Assembly: GCA_036023115.1 (NCBI GenBank)
Contig: JAYKKT010000064.1
Span: forward strand, 2,782,501 to 2,846,500
Direction: 5' to 3'
DNA: 64,000 nucleotides
Source: Brasenia schreberi
Lineage: Eukaryota; Streptophyta; Magnoliopsida; Nymphaeales; Cabombaceae
In this document: positions 1-11,255 of the stretch, piece after piece
How the letters are laid out: each line of letters starts with the position of its first letter
Numbering within the stretch: the first letter of the stretch is position 1
The notes under the pieces: generated by a model
What the model was told of the DNA's origin: nothing
Database searches by the model: none
Seen by the model: the letters and a program-made list of their open reading frames with translations, nothing else
Program-made: the position numbers and the translations under genes

Positions 1-775
1 TCCAAATCCAAATATGACTAGTTAGGTTTGGAAAGAACATTTAACCCAGTTAGAAAATTGTGTTGGAACGATTTGATTCAAGATCCGGGCTCTTGTGAAG
101 TATCTGATCAAATCCTTAATGAGACATAGAGAGAGAGATTAGTACGTTCACATATCAATCCCTGCTCAAAGATCTCAGTCATCCAATTTTAAAGATCGAT
201 CAATGAAATCTTTGAGTCAAAAAATAACTTATATCGGACACATTTATTGCCTTCAAAAGTACCAAAAGCATGTTTAAATATGAATTGATGTACGCCTCCT
301 CCTCTCTCTATATATATAGAGAGAGGGAAATATATATAAAGAAAGTATCTCCGAATATTTACTTTTATATCATAAATTAATAAAGATTCAAGACCTATTT
401 CAACTAAGACAAAAGAATAAATGTCTCAAAATCTAGTTTCAGAAATACTGCCGATTTTGATGAACTCGCTGTTCAAGAAAGTTGGTTACCTTGATAGGCC
501 CAATATCGAGCTGTAAAAACTAAGCCTTATTAGTCAAATAATGAATATCCATAACATTCACATGTCTGCACTTTTTTTTTCTTTTGTTAAAATGACAGGC
601 CGAAGCATCACAGACACACGTGTACGGTGAGGGACCCACTTTAGTTCGAGGTGAGGCAGCCCTTCACCCAAAATCTGATTTTTCAAGGAAAATATGTTCA
701 AAGGCTAATAAAACATACCCAACAAATTTCTTTGATTATTTAAAATAATTCTTCGCATAATACTTCTTTTTCTTG
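1..775. other. AT-rich intergenic DNA, no gene seen
   Basis: No convincing coding region. At about 299-328 there is a compound self-complementary microsatellite, (CT)n then (TA)n then (GA)n, of the type that recurs at 22.8 kb and 52.0 kb. The stretch 160-270 has weak similarity to the arms of the palindromic MITE family described at 47.9 kb, but too weak to delimit. Confidence 0.4.
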
Positions 776-880
776 TTAGAGTGGGTAGGCCGAAGCCAGA
801 TGCATTCTCCTGGTATCAAACTCAAATTCATGACCTTCAACTTGTGAATCAACTAGCCTGGTGAATTATCGCTTGTTGTG
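776..880 (-). repeat. tRNA-like SINE, copy 1 (family A)
   Basis: Read on the minus strand this has the family pattern: an A-box-like block (GCCTGG region), then 'tcacaagttgaaggtcatga', then a B-box-like block (ttgataccagg) and a 3' part ending in a CTTCGGCC-type block. It is degenerate. It belongs to the same family as the copies at 7.3, 22.6, 45.9, 52.9, 54.8, 58.8 and 60.0 kb. Confidence 0.55.
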
Positions 881-1086
881 CCATGATACTCTAGTAATGT
901 GGGTTTGGGTATATAAGTAGGAATCATTAAACTGTAAGACCCTCTTAGCTTGCATAACTTTCACATCCATGGTGTAGATTAAATACATAATATTGATAAA
1001 AAAGAGCATTAAATACATAATTAAATTGGCTATCAAAACCAAAACCAAACCTTTTCTCATATTAAGTGAATGGAGTTATACCCAGA

Positions 1087-1195
1087 TCATTAGCTCAACG
1101 ACAAGACACTTGGATGCTCTTGCTCCTGGTGGTGAGTTCGACTCACGGGGGTGCATGTGTGTGTATTAGCTGTGGCCTCCCCTTCAACACAAAAA
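1087..1195 (+). repeat. tRNA-like SINE, family B copy 1
   Basis: Begins with a tRNA A-box-like block (TTAGCTCAACGAC) and about 45 bases later carries a B-box-like block (GAGTTCGACTCAC). A 3' part follows with 'ggggtgcatgtgtgtg' and 'ggcctcccc'. The head differs from family A, but the tail (gcatg...ggcctcccc) is shared. It is followed by (TA)n and (CA)n tracts at about 1198-1227. Related copies lie at 11.17 and 61.81 kb. Confidence 0.55.
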
Positions 1196-1227
1196 TATTA
1201 TATATATATAGACACACACACACACAC

Positions 1228-1830
1228 TAAGTGGACCGAGTTTATGGATTCTTTAGTTGCTATTGTGACTTGGGTACTCATATTTAACTGCTAAAGGTTG
1301 TATTGCATTTTATGATTACAATACATACCAAAAAAAAGTTATATAATGGTCTCATTTGTCGACATGACAGTGCGCTCTCTACTTATCATTATGTTAGGGA
1401 TGAATCATGTTAAAATTTCTTCATATTCAACGTGATACTCTTCTTCCCCTATCGACTAGATCTATTCACCTAATATTATTGTACTCTTTGCAGAGTCGAT
1501 TTAAACTTTTTGCACTTAATATTATTGTTGTTTTTGTTTACAAAATGAAAGGTCAAGATCTTTAAGAAAATTTGAAAATGATATAAATTAATCTCTCTCT
1601 ACCGTTTATATATTTATAGAGATAGAGGGGGTACATAGGAACACCTATTTATGGGTATGATAAATTATAAAGATTTGAATTAAGAAAGTAAAAAGTATTG
1701 TTTTAGGTTTTAGTACTTGTGATTAAGATATTAAATCTTTTTAAAGTTCAAATATGCATCGTTGAACACGTTGATGAATGATAGTGATGTTTAATTATAT
1801 TTAAGCATGAGATATATGAAGCTCCACCTT
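1228..1830. other. AT-rich intergenic DNA
   Basis: No gene seen. There is a (TA)/(GA) tract near 1605-1630 and short AT-rich stretches. Nothing else is supportable. Confidence 0.35.
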
Positions 1831-1923
1831 CTATAATTTGGGATTGAAGGAGGATAGCGTTGATCTTAGGTTCAAAACCTTTGGTGCAAAAGAGCAGTTT
1901 TTCCTTCGGAACCAAGTTTCATA

Positions 1924-2244
1924 GTGTTGATCTTGTCGCGAGCTGTAGAAGGTCAATACCTCAGGTGGACGGACGACCTCGTAGTGCAAACTAAGTGGCC
2001 AAGGAAGAATCTGCAAGAAGAAGCTTCAAATATGGTGCAATCAAAGTCCGACGCAGCTGTCTCTATCTGTTTTTCTGTACGAATGGTTGAGAGCAAACTG
2101 CTACACTGTGAAAGAGATATTTTGATGACTAGATTCAAATTGAAACATCTCCCTGGATTCGGCTCTGAACCAAGTTCTGTATCGGCAACAAATGCGTATT
2201 TCATCTCCCTCATATTGCTTGCATTACTGCTTTTGCCTGTCTGA
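1924..2244 (+). CDS. Unrecognised ORF with hydrophobic C-terminus
   Basis: A 106-codon reading frame that I do not recognise. Its last 20 residues are strongly hydrophobic (SLILLALLLLPV at the very end) after a Ser-rich stretch. A GPI-attachment signal or tail anchor would look like this. The base composition of 1840-2330 is more gene-like than its surroundings. The frame may be a terminal exon or exon relic, since no good upstream exons are visible and a second open stretch just upstream (about 1840-1921) ends in TAG. The N-terminal part is not convincing as protein. It may be a gene fragment or chance. Confidence 0.22.
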   Translation: MLILSRAVEGQYLRWTDDLVVQTKWPRKNLQEEASNMVQSKSDAAVSICFSVRMVESKLLHCERDILMTRFKLKHLPGFGSEPSSVSATNAYFISLILLALLLLPV

Positions 2245-2629
2245 ATGATCATAAAGCAAGATACAGATGATCTGCTCGAGACTCTAGTCTTCGATACTGT
2301 TGGTGTCTGGAATCTGCTTTATGCTTTGAGAACATTTTGAACGTTGGATGAATGGCCAATCTTTTGTTTCTTGATTGATTGGTATCATATTAAATCCTGT
2401 TCATTGACCAACTTGCTGCAAATTGTATGCCTTGCCTGGAGAAAATTCTCATTTGATTCCCTGCTGTAGGTATTTTTCTACGGTTGTTGCTTCCCGAAAA
2501 ATGATAGGAAGGCAAACATAGGTTAGGAAACAAAGCTGTTGAGCTCGTTCATATGTTGGCACAAGCTGACACATTAAGCTATCTGAGCTGAACGCCGTGT
2601 TTGATTCAGAAAGCATGTGACTATATATA

Positions 2630-2701
2630 TAAAGAGAAACTAGTATATGTTAGCAAACTTAAGTACTAATAAATCCAAACAAATTTCAACCATTTATTTT
2701 T
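2630..2701 (+). repeat. Left part of palindromic MITE interrupted by RTE
   Basis: Contains the family signature: 'agtatatgttagcaaactta', 'agtactaataaatccaaaca', then 'aatttcaaccatttattttt'. The same order of motifs is seen at 47.9, 48.8 and 54.2 kb. The expected continuation (gatttaaaatttaaaaagta) is found only after the LINE, at 5735-5760, so the LINE appears to have inserted into this element. Confidence 0.5.
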
Positions 2702-5700
2702 ATGATAGATTACCCGAATGTAGTCAAAAATTTTCAGAGAAGGTTTCCGCATTTTGATTATGGAAGGATGTGGAGGGTAAGAAAGCTAGTCCTAGATAAT
2801 AAGATCTGTATTGGCTCTTGGAATATCGGAACATTATCCGGTAAGCTAATGGAGGTCGTAGATTCTATGATTCGGAGAAAGATTCATATTCTATGTTCAC
2901 AAGAGACAAAATGGGTTGGAGAAAAAGCAAAGGAGATAGAGGATACAGGTTTTAAATTATGGTACTCAGGTAAAGAAAAGGCTCGAAACGAAGTTGGTAT
3001 TATCATAAATAAAGATTTAAAGGAGAGTGTAATAGACATACAACGATATAGTGACCGAATCATGACGTTGAAATTAGTGTTAGGAGCAGAGGATTTGAAT
3101 ATAGTTTGTGCTTACGCACCCCAAGTAGGACTAGAAGATAGTATAAAGACAGTTTTTTGAGAAGAGTTAGATAAGGTGTTTCAAAAGATTCCACAAAGGG
3201 AGATGATTTGTTTAGGAGGAGATTTAAATGGACATGTCGGTAAAGAGGCATTAGGATATCAAGGGATTCATGGAAACTTTGGTTTTGGGGATATAAACGA
3301 GGAAGGTAGGGAGATTTTAAATTTTGCTATGGCATTTGATCTCTTTATAGTCAATACAATCTTCAAAAAATGAGATGAACATTTAATTACTTATAAGAAT
3401 GGCTTATCACAAACACAAATTGATTACTTTATTTGTAGAAAAAAAGATAGAGCGTGTTGTAAAGATTGTAAGGTAATTCCAGGAGAAAGCTTAACCACTA
3501 TAAGTAATCAGACTAAATGGATTTACCTAAATGGATTTACTTAACGACTTTTAGTTATGGATTTACAAATAAAAAAATGGACAAAGAAGAAAAGAGTGCA
3601 TCGAGCTATTCAGACTAAATGGTGGAACCTCAAAAGCGAGAAAGAAGATATATTTAAACAGAAAGTCCTTCAAGGAGATGTTTGGAATTATGTTGCACAC
3701 CCTGTGATATGTGGAACAATATGACTATACATATTAGGAAAGTGGCGAAAGATGTGTTAGGGGTATCTAAGGGAGGTGTATCAACACAAAAAGAAGCTTA
3801 GTGGTGGAGTGAAGTAGTACAAAATAAAATCAAGGCAAAGAAGGCATGTTACAAATTACATTATGCTAAGAAAACTAGTGAAACTTTAGAAGCTTATAAG
3901 AAAGTAAAGAAGGAAGCGAAAAAGGCCATTAGTGAAGCAAAAGCTAAGATTTGGGGGACTTATATAAAAAACTCAACTCAAAAGAGGATGAAAGAGATAT
4001 TTTTAGGATAGCTAGGATTAGAGATAAGAAAACTAAAGATCTTAATTATGTTAGATGCATAAAAGGCGAGGATGAAAAAATTCTAGTGGCAAATGATGAT
4101 ATAAGAAATAGATGGAAAAACTATTTTTTATAATCTTTTTAATAAAAATAAAGATGTTAATATTAATTTAGGAGATTTAGCTAAGTCAGAAAAGTATATA
4201 AACCACAATTTCTACCGACGTATTCAAAAGAATGAAGTCAAAGAGGCTCTTAAACATATGAAGGGTGGTAAATCGGTAGGACCAGATAATATTCCTATAG
4301 AAGTTTGGAAAATACTAGGAGAAATAGGAATCACTTGGCTCATAAGACTATTTAATGAAATATGAAAAAACCAAAAGATGCCCGAGGAATGAAGAATAAG
4401 TACACTTATACCCATATATAAGAACAAGGGAGACATTCAAAATTGTGCGAATTATCGAGGTATCAAGTTAACGAGTCATACTATGAAATTATGGGAAAGA
4501 ATTATCGAATGTAGGTTAAGACAAGTATCAAGTACAACAGAGAACCAATTTGGATTCATGCCAGGCAGATCTACTATTGAAGCTATTCACCTTTTGAGAC
4601 GTCTTATGGAACATTTTAGAGCAAAAAAAAAAGACCTTCACATGATATTTATTGATCTAGAAAATGCTTATGATAGGGTACCGAGGGAGGTTCTTTGGAG
4701 AACTTTGGAAAAAATAGGTATCCCATTGACATATATTAACCTTATAAGAGACATGTATGATGGTGCAAAAACATGTGTGAGGACTCATGAAGGAACGACA
4801 GACTTATTTGAAGTTAATATTGGGTTACATCAAGGATCAACTTTAAGTCCATAATTATTTATAATGGTGATGGATGAGTTAACAAAACATATTCAAGATG
4901 AAGTACCTTGGTGTATGTTATTTGCATATGACATTGTATTAGTGGAGGAGTCTAAGGAAAAAGTTAATAGAAAATTGGAACTATGGAGAGAAGCATTAGA
5001 AAGCAAAGGCCTCCGACTTAGTAGAACAAAGACAGAATATATGGAATGTAAATTTGATCATTTGGTTACCTCAGAAGACATGGAAATTAAAATTGACACA
5101 CATTGCATTCCCCAAAAGAAAAGTTTTAAATACCTAGGGTCAATTTTTCAGAGTGATGGAAGAATTGATGGAGATGTTATACATAGAATTAATGCTGGTT
5201 GGTTAAAATGGAGAGGAGCATCAGGTATTCTTTGTGATAAGAAGATACCATTAAAGTTAAAAGGTAAATATTATAGAACACCAATTAGGCATGCCATGTT
5301 TTATGGTTCTGAGTGTTGGGCAACTAATCATCAAATTGTACAAAAGATGCCTGTGACAGAAATGAAGATTTTGAGATGGATGAGTGGTCATACAAGAAAA
5401 GACCATATACATAATGAGGTTATTATAAACAAATTAGGAGTGGCACCAATAGAGGATAAAATGAGAGAACATCGTTTAAGATGGTTTGGACATATAGAAA
5501 GAATATCAAAAGAAGAACCTATAAGAAGGTTAGAAAAACTAAATTTGAAAAGTATTAAAAGAGGTAGAGGACGACCACAAAAGTGTTGGAAAGAAACGAT
5601 AAAGAATGATCTAGCTTATTGGGAGTTAAGTGCTAACATGGCACACCATAGGGATCTGTGGAAACAAAGAATCCATGTAGCTGACCCCGTCTAGTATGGG

Positions 5701-5735
5701 AAAAGGCTTAGTTGTTGTTTGTTTGTATTGTTGGG
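2702..5735 (+). mobile_element. RTE-type LINE, copy 1, 5'-truncated and decayed
   Basis: A non-LTR retrotransposon relic. It codes in order for an AP-endonuclease domain (NIGTLSGK, SQETKW, GGDLNGHVG blocks, about 2810-3480), a lysine-rich linker (about 3780-4130) and a reverse transcriptase (about 4240-5694). It ends in a short GTTGTTGTTTGTTTG tail instead of poly(A), as RTE-clade elements do. It lacks the first roughly 200 bases of the copy at 25.6-28.8 kb. Breaks against that copy: TGG to TGA or TAG at 3158, 3799, 4363 and 4390; AGA to TGA at about 3371; a TAA after SP at about 4852; and a local insertion at about 3490-3545. The catalytic FADD motif of the reverse transcriptase reads FAYD at about 4921-4932. 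It cannot encode active protein. Confidence 0.88.
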
Positions 5736-5760
5736 ATTTAAAATTTAAAAAGTAAAAGTA

Positions 5761-6703
5761 TTCATATGGAAGGTTTGGATGGCAGGGTGATTTCAACCAT
5801 TTCTGGGTGATTTCTCATGATCAACATGAACTCATTAATCTGATTGCAGTTCTTGGTAGCTCTCCTGTTCATGGCGAGTTCGTTCTTCAAACATCTCCCG
5901 TTCAAAAATTTAAGCTATCGCCCTTCTATCGTTGGATCTGTTCTTTGGCATGATTTCTGATCACAATGCACTCATTGAAGTTTTTCTTTCTCTTAAATGT
6001 TGAATATCCAGTTAGAGTTTGATCTGGAGATTGATTCACTCTTCTATAAATTTCCACCTGTTCGACTTAAGGAGTTGCAGGGGTGGTGACAGGTGAAGAT
6101 TAAATGCTGTAGGCGTAACCCGAATTTGTACCCGATATCGATGTAATAATATTTCTCAGGTCTTTCAGGGATGCCGTAGTGGTTTCATCAGAATTTGCTC
6201 TACAAACTACCATAAAATCTTGTCTTTCGATCGGCGGTATTATTTGTTCGGTAAGAATCCTTCATATATAGAGAATCTCCCTTACGCTAACCTAAGCTTA
6301 AAGCTTCAATTAAGACTGATTTTAACAGAAAGCAAGTCAAAGGAATGAATATGAGCATTGCAGTTCAGAAAAGATCTTTCTTGCTTACAAGAAACAAATG
6401 CATTCATATCGCGGCACTGTTGATCCAGTTTGGATTCCGGCGATTTCGGCCCCATCGAAGCAAGTACAAAAGCAGACATAAAGAACTGATGGGACCATGA
6501 AAGGTGACAATTCACAATCTAACCTTTCATGGTGAGAGAACTGTCTCTGTTGGGCACAATCTTCACCATTAAGCATTTGATAAGGAATCTGATCAAGGGG
6601 GTAACTTTTATTTCGGGCCGTATCTTTCCATGCTTAGGCATAGTCGCTACAGATGCAAATATTCTCAGCACGAGATAGCTGCCATCCAAACCTTCCATAT
6701 GAA
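5761..6703. mobile_element. Element bounded by 25-bp perfect inverted repeats
   Basis: Positions 5761-5785 (ttcatatggaaggtttggat plus ggcag) reappear as an exact reverse complement at 6679-6703. The 943-bp unit has no convincing ORF. Near its right end is a small hairpin (accatgaaaggt at about 6494, reverse complement at about 6523). It could be a non-autonomous DNA transposon or a segment flanked by an inverted duplication. No clear target-site duplication was found, so the class is open. Confidence 0.5.
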
Positions 6704-7269
6704 AATTCCTCTTTTGGTTTCCCTGTCTTGGGCTTTCTTTATTTTGGCAAGTCAGTCAGAATGAACTTATTCCCAACAGTAACAACCTATTATTAGGCAG
6801 TTACCACCCAAACATGATCGTCTGCTTCATGAATCATACGATCAATTGATCAAAGTTAGGCAGCACCATGAGAATAATCATACGTTAAAGATATTATTCT
6901 CAGAAATTTTTATGTATATATAGACATACATTACAAGAAATAGAAGGTAGAATCATTTTAAGATCCTGATTTAACAAGAACTGCCACGTTAAAGATTTTA
7001 TGTATATATATTCTTAGAAATTCATGCAATCTTAGGTAGGAACCATGCTTTTGACAACCTTTCCGAGGGGGATATGCGTTGCCATGTCCCTTCTGGCATC
7101 CAGGAACCAAGAAATTGCGTTGCTAACTACCAATTTAACAAGAACTGCCAAGAAAATATCAATCTATATATGAAGTTATACTACCTACAAGTAATTGGGG
7201 CTTCAAAATAGAGCATAATTATAGTTTTTCTATAGCAAAATGAAAAATATACGAAGAAAACAAACAATA
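6704..7269. other. Intergenic DNA, no gene seen
   Basis: AT-rich. A segment near 6890-7020 repeats motifs internally (catacgttaaagatattatt and cacgttaaagattttatgta), suggesting a small local duplication. No coding region recognised. Confidence 0.3.
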
Positions 7270-7375
7270 GCATACAGAGCAATAGCTGACCTGGCTGGGG
7301 GGTCGACTCACAAATTGAAGGTCATGAGCTCGACAGGCGAGCTTCTGGCTTCGGCCTCCCCATTGTAAAAAAAAG
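7270..7375 (+). repeat. tRNA-like SINE, copy 2 (family A)
   Basis: One of the best preserved copies. The A-box-like block AATAGCTGACCTGG is followed by 'tcgactcacaaattgaaggt', the B-box-like block GAGCTCGACAGG, the tail block CTTCGGCCTCCCCATTGTAA and an A-rich end. Spacing between the boxes is compatible with an RNA polymerase III internal promoter. Confidence 0.65.
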
Positions 7376-7717
7376 AAGAAAAAACAAAAACAGCCAGCAG
7401 CAACTGCATTAATTTGCTGCAATATCCAGTGTAGCGAGCAATCTTCAAGTTTACAATCATAAACTTTTGGAACGATACATATCACAAACTACACGATTAA
7501 TACAGGACCAAAGCTTTATTTATTTATGAATATCAACTGAATTACACATGAAGATATTACAAACTGCAAGGGATGTCTACGCACAGAGTCTTTTTTCTGT
7601 ATATGAACATATAGTATGATCAAGTTTTCTTCTCTATGTACATATCGTATGATCCAAGGGACTATCACAGTACATTAATTACCATCGATCTAAGGTTAGG
7701 AAATGGCTGTTAGGCAT

Positions 7718-7960
7718 TTAAGCTCTGTGCTGGTAGAACCTGGCTATGTACTCAGTAGCTTTCTGGTCTATGTCAGCCTCGGCTGCACCCCAGGAACTTG
7801 TGTCTTCATCGACAACTCGTGATCGGTGAGGGGGTGGTGCCTTACCCTTGGCAGCTTCATGGTTGCGGACGCCCTTTGCATTGAAACGCTTTCCTCCAGA
7901 TATCTTGAATATGTTGAGCATCGACCATATTGAGCTTCTCTCTCTACCTTGCCTTGCCAT
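7718..7960 (-). CDS. Small DUF761-like plant protein
   Basis: An 80-codon single-exon gene. The protein is basic in its first half (MARQGRERSSIWSMLNIFKI) and has an alanine/proline linker. It ends in ADIDQKATEYIARFYQHRA, which resembles the short C-terminal DUF761 motif (acidic residues, then K-A-x-x-[FY]-I-x-x-F) of small plant proteins of unknown role. A longer frame opens at 7993. I prefer the start at 7960 because a TATA box at 8021-8027 puts the expected transcript start near 7990, leaving no room for the longer start. The leader is GA-rich. No partner genes lie next to it. The function is unknown and the family assignment is by motif only. Confidence 0.6.
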   Translation of the reverse strand: MARQGRERSSIWSMLNIFKISGGKRFNAKGVRNHEAAKGKAPPPHRSRVVDEDTSSWGAAEADIDQKATEYIARFYQHRA

Positions 7961-8020
7961 GATCTCTCTCTCTCTCTCTGCCTTTGCTGTCACTTAGTAA
8001 CAATGAATGGTTTGGCACTG

Positions 8021-8027
8021 ATTTATA
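8021..8027 (-). promoter_or_regulatory. TATA box of the small DUF761-like gene
   Basis: The minus strand reads CTATAAATC about 61 bases upstream of the ATG at 7960. This distance fits a transcription start roughly 30 bases downstream and a short (CT/GA)-rich leader. Confidence 0.5.
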
Positions 8028-8205
8028 GCAGAGGAATGGGGAGGCTTATAAGAATGTATAGTCAATTAGATTCTCCAAACGATCTGGACGGTCTACATTT
8101 GATGGTGTTGACATAAGATACTCTTGATGGGCAGACTGGGGTTTCGTTGCTTGTGCCTGGTTTTTCTTTTCCTGGTAACTTAGGTCGACAACTTTAAGAA
8201 CTTAA

Positions 8206-8435
8206 GAGGGTGTTTGATTACGAGACTCAACTGCGGGAAGTATAATCTTAATGGTCCATCTTAAGGACGGCTAATTTAAATGGTCCGTCGACTTTATAAT
8301 CGAGTAAAAAGTACTGTAAGTGAGCCACTTTAATTATAAGTACAACACCTCGTAATCAAGTAAAAAGCGAAGTGGTGAGAGAAACTAGAACTGGTTCGAG
8401 TTTTATAGTCTCAACCTTCGTAATCAAACACCCCC
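8206..8435. mobile_element. Tourist/PIF-Harbinger-like MITE
   Basis: A 230-bp element with terminal inverted repeats: left GAGGGTGTTTGATTACGA, right the complement of GGGGGTGTTTGATTACGA. It is flanked on both sides by TAA (8203-8205 and 8436-8438), the 3-bp duplication expected of the Harbinger superfamily. There is no coding capacity. Confidence 0.7.
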
Positions 8436-8739
8436 TAAGGAACGTCATGTTCATGTAAGGATGAGTCGAGCTCACATTAGCGAACTGAACACCCTCTGTT
8501 TGAACATGGTCACGAGGTGTCCTTGTATGAACCAAACTGGGCCCAGTTTAGAAGTTTAAAGAAAATGTCATTTAATGGGCTCTCAGCTGTTTGAATAGAG
8601 CATGAACGACGAGGGACAGTCCAAATGAAGACTGATTCGTTTACTGGCTGTACTTCAGGGCATCAAACTAGAGGCACGGGAATGTTAACTTTATTGCTTC
8701 TTTAAATGTAAGTGATTTGGTTCATTTGTAATAGTGATT

Positions 8740-9130
8740 CCACCCACCCCGTCCCGTGTGGGGCGGATTTTCAAGTAAAAAAACCCTTCCCCCGCTGCGG
8801 GGCAGGGCGAGAGATGTAAGACGTACGTGGGATGGGTTGTGATCGGGTTCAAGGTATATCCGTTCTTTTATATATATTTATAAATATTTTATATAATATA
8901 TATGTTTATATGTATGTATTTTTCATATAGATATAACTATATATAACTTTTAGTTTATTAATATAAAATACAGTTAAAAAACTTATATTTTATGTAAACT
9001 ATATAATATTAAATTGTTTTTATAGGTTGAAGTGGGGCAGGACGGAATAGGGTGTATGAAGTGGATCCTAGGGCGGGACAGGTGGGTGTGGAGTGAAAAC
9101 CCGCCCCACCCTGCCCCGTTGCCATCCCTA
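8740..9130. mobile_element. hAT-like non-autonomous element, one end degenerate
   Basis: The right end reads ...CCCCGTTGCCATCCCTA, the complement of the TAGGGATGGCAA terminus seen at 39964. The left part (cacccaccccgtcccgtg) is the approximate complement of the GC-rich block before the right end (cccgccccaccctgcccc). The centre is AT-rich. No duplication at the left end could be fixed. Confidence 0.45.
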
Positions 9131-9247
9131 ATTTGAAAGGAAGACGATAACAACAGAAATGACTAAAGTTGATCTGTCATTTAAAAGGAAAGCATATGAA
9201 GGTTCATAAAGTTCTCCCACCATCTTTGTTAACTACAAACAGTCCAG

Positions 9248-9290
<43 letters not shown>

Positions 9291-10350
9291 GTCTGTGTAT
9301 GAAATATCATATCTGGTTGAAAGAAAATGATAGATTCACTGTCAAAACAAAGCCTTCTCTCAAACTAAATAGGGTCGGCTGGGTCATATTAGCACTTAAT
9401 CCTGCAAATGCAAGATCGAGTTCGGCTTTATCTTTCCAATACTTTTGCCGTCTTTCTTTTATAGCTTTTAAGTAGACATGTTGAGTCCTGGCTCGCCTAG
9501 AACTTGAAACATGAATAGAACTGCTCCAAGACTGGTTCTGATTTCGGAACTATCGATATTGGGGTGGTTCCAGTTCTGGTTTCGGAACTGTTTCAAACCT
9601 CGTTCGACCTTTAAAACTTTCTTTTTTCAGAAAAGAACAGTACCTCTTTTGGGAGTCGAACTCCCCACCAACCACAACATGAAACGCATGCTACAGTTCA
9701 TTTTGTGAAAAAGTTTTAGTGGTGGTTTGATATTCATGATTTTGGATCGGTTTTTAAATACCATGAACCATAACCAAATTAGAAGGACTCCGGTTCCAAT
9801 TAGATTTTGGGGTCAGTTTCAATGTCCACCAGTTTTGTGGTCGATGTGGTTCAAGTTCAAACCGTTGGACTGGTTTCAAATCAGTGATTTCTAGCTTTAA
9901 GCGTTTGCCGCTACAATATCATTATTTTTCATCCTAAAATGTATTACTTTTATAAATGTTTAAATCATCTTAAACGTGTTTCTCTCGTTTATCTTATTAT
10001 AAACAAAAAAATGAGTTTATCTTTAATAAATATAGATCAAGGGTCCAATCAATTTCTATAATCACATATTTACTTTAATATCTTCATGTTTGTTATCATC
10101 TTTTTTCACATATTCATCCTGCTAACACAGGGCACCATAAAATAAAATATTTCTGCCTTATAACTTTTTCATCAAATAAAAAAAAATTGATAACATGGTA
10201 CTAAAAAATTTTGTTGAAAAATCTTTGATGAATGTTCATCTTTACCAAAAGGGGATTCATTTTGTACGATTGAGAGCCGTGACATGACTGGACCTGCCCT
10301 GGGGTTCCATGGGGACGGCCTGCTTTGAGCTTAGCCGTACACCTTTTTTA
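9131..10350. other. Intergenic repeats, no gene seen
   Basis: Contains a (CT)n run at about 9250-9288. At about 9478-9895 there is a repeat rich in 'ggttc/gaacc' words, of the family whose ends read tagacatg (also at 10.96, 16.58, 22.39, 39.2 and 48.6 kb). The rest is AT-rich. No supportable coding region. Confidence 0.4.
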
Positions 10351-10353
10351 TAT

Positions 10354-10483
10354 GCTTTAAAGTAGAGTGAAGTTGGTGTGTGTGTCCCAATTGCACGCAC
10401 CTTGGCTCATTCTTTTAAGCTTTAAAGTAAAGTGAAGTTGGTGTGTGTGCGCCAATTGCACGCACCTTGGCTCATTCTTTTAA
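10354..10483. repeat. Tandem duplication, two 65-bp units
   Basis: The 65 bases at 10354-10418 are repeated at 10419-10483 with about three differences. Each unit includes 'gtgaagttggtgtgtgtg', 'caattgcacgcaccttggct' and 'cattcttttaag'. No coding role is visible. Confidence 0.75.
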
Positions 10484-11164
10484 GTTAAACTCTACATCTA
10501 ACCGTTCAATCCATGGTGAAAATACTGATCACAACCTTGATAGTTGAAGTTTTCAAGATGCAGTTTAACTTTTCAGGTATTGCACATAACAACCGATGTT
10601 GCTTCTCGGGTCACCCTTCAGCTCCAAATTCACTTGCCCTTAAAAAAGTAAAAGAAATGTCACACTTCATCAATAGGCCAAGTTTAATCAAGAATCAAAT
10701 TGGTCATTTAATAAGTTTAAGAGGGTGCATGAAATATGATCTTTACATGGAATTAGATGATTGTATCGTCGATTTATAGGTTATAGGTACATGAAAAGAT
10801 GAAAATTTTGATGTCCGAAAGTTGGATTGATCAAAAGACTAACGAACGAGCAAAGCACCAACTTCACTCAATTTCAAGAACTTTGGCAGCTTGGGTAGCT
10901 TATTAATCAATGCTTCGCATTGTCAAGGACTGAAACTCAAATGGAACAAACTGAGAAGTAGGTGGTAGACATGGCCACTTCGAAACGGACTCGATAGTTT
11001 GAACCAGAACCAAACCACCCATGGAACCGATGGTAACCAAAACCGGTCCCGGAACCGAGAACTCTCTGGTTTGATTACGGCTCATGGTTTCTGAAAACCG
11101 GTCTTAAAATAAAACCGATAATTCCAAATTGTAGTCATTTTTAAATTATCTCTTATCGTAAGTA

Positions 11165-11255
11165 CATCTCTAACTCAATGATAAGGCACTCCTTATGGTT
11201 GCAGTTGGTGGGGAGTTTGAACTCCTACAAAATGCATTCCCTCTTCTATTTAAAA
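11165..11255 (+). repeat. tRNA-like SINE, family B copy 2
   Basis: A-box-like CTAACTCAATGATAAGGCAC and B-box-like GAGTTTGAACTCC at tRNA-like spacing, then a tail with 'aaaatgcattcc' and an A/T-rich end. It is embedded in a 'ggttc'-rich repeat (10.96-11.3 kb). Confidence 0.5.

Noticed and set aside
7270..7375. Functional tRNA gene
   Set aside because: The A- and B-box-like blocks are present but the acceptor and anticodon stems do not pair, and several diverged copies with a common tail exist; this is a SINE.
9478..9900. Possible tandem coding repeat in the ggttc-rich segment
   Set aside because: The same words occur at many places on both strands without a stable reading frame; a transposon relic is the simpler reading.
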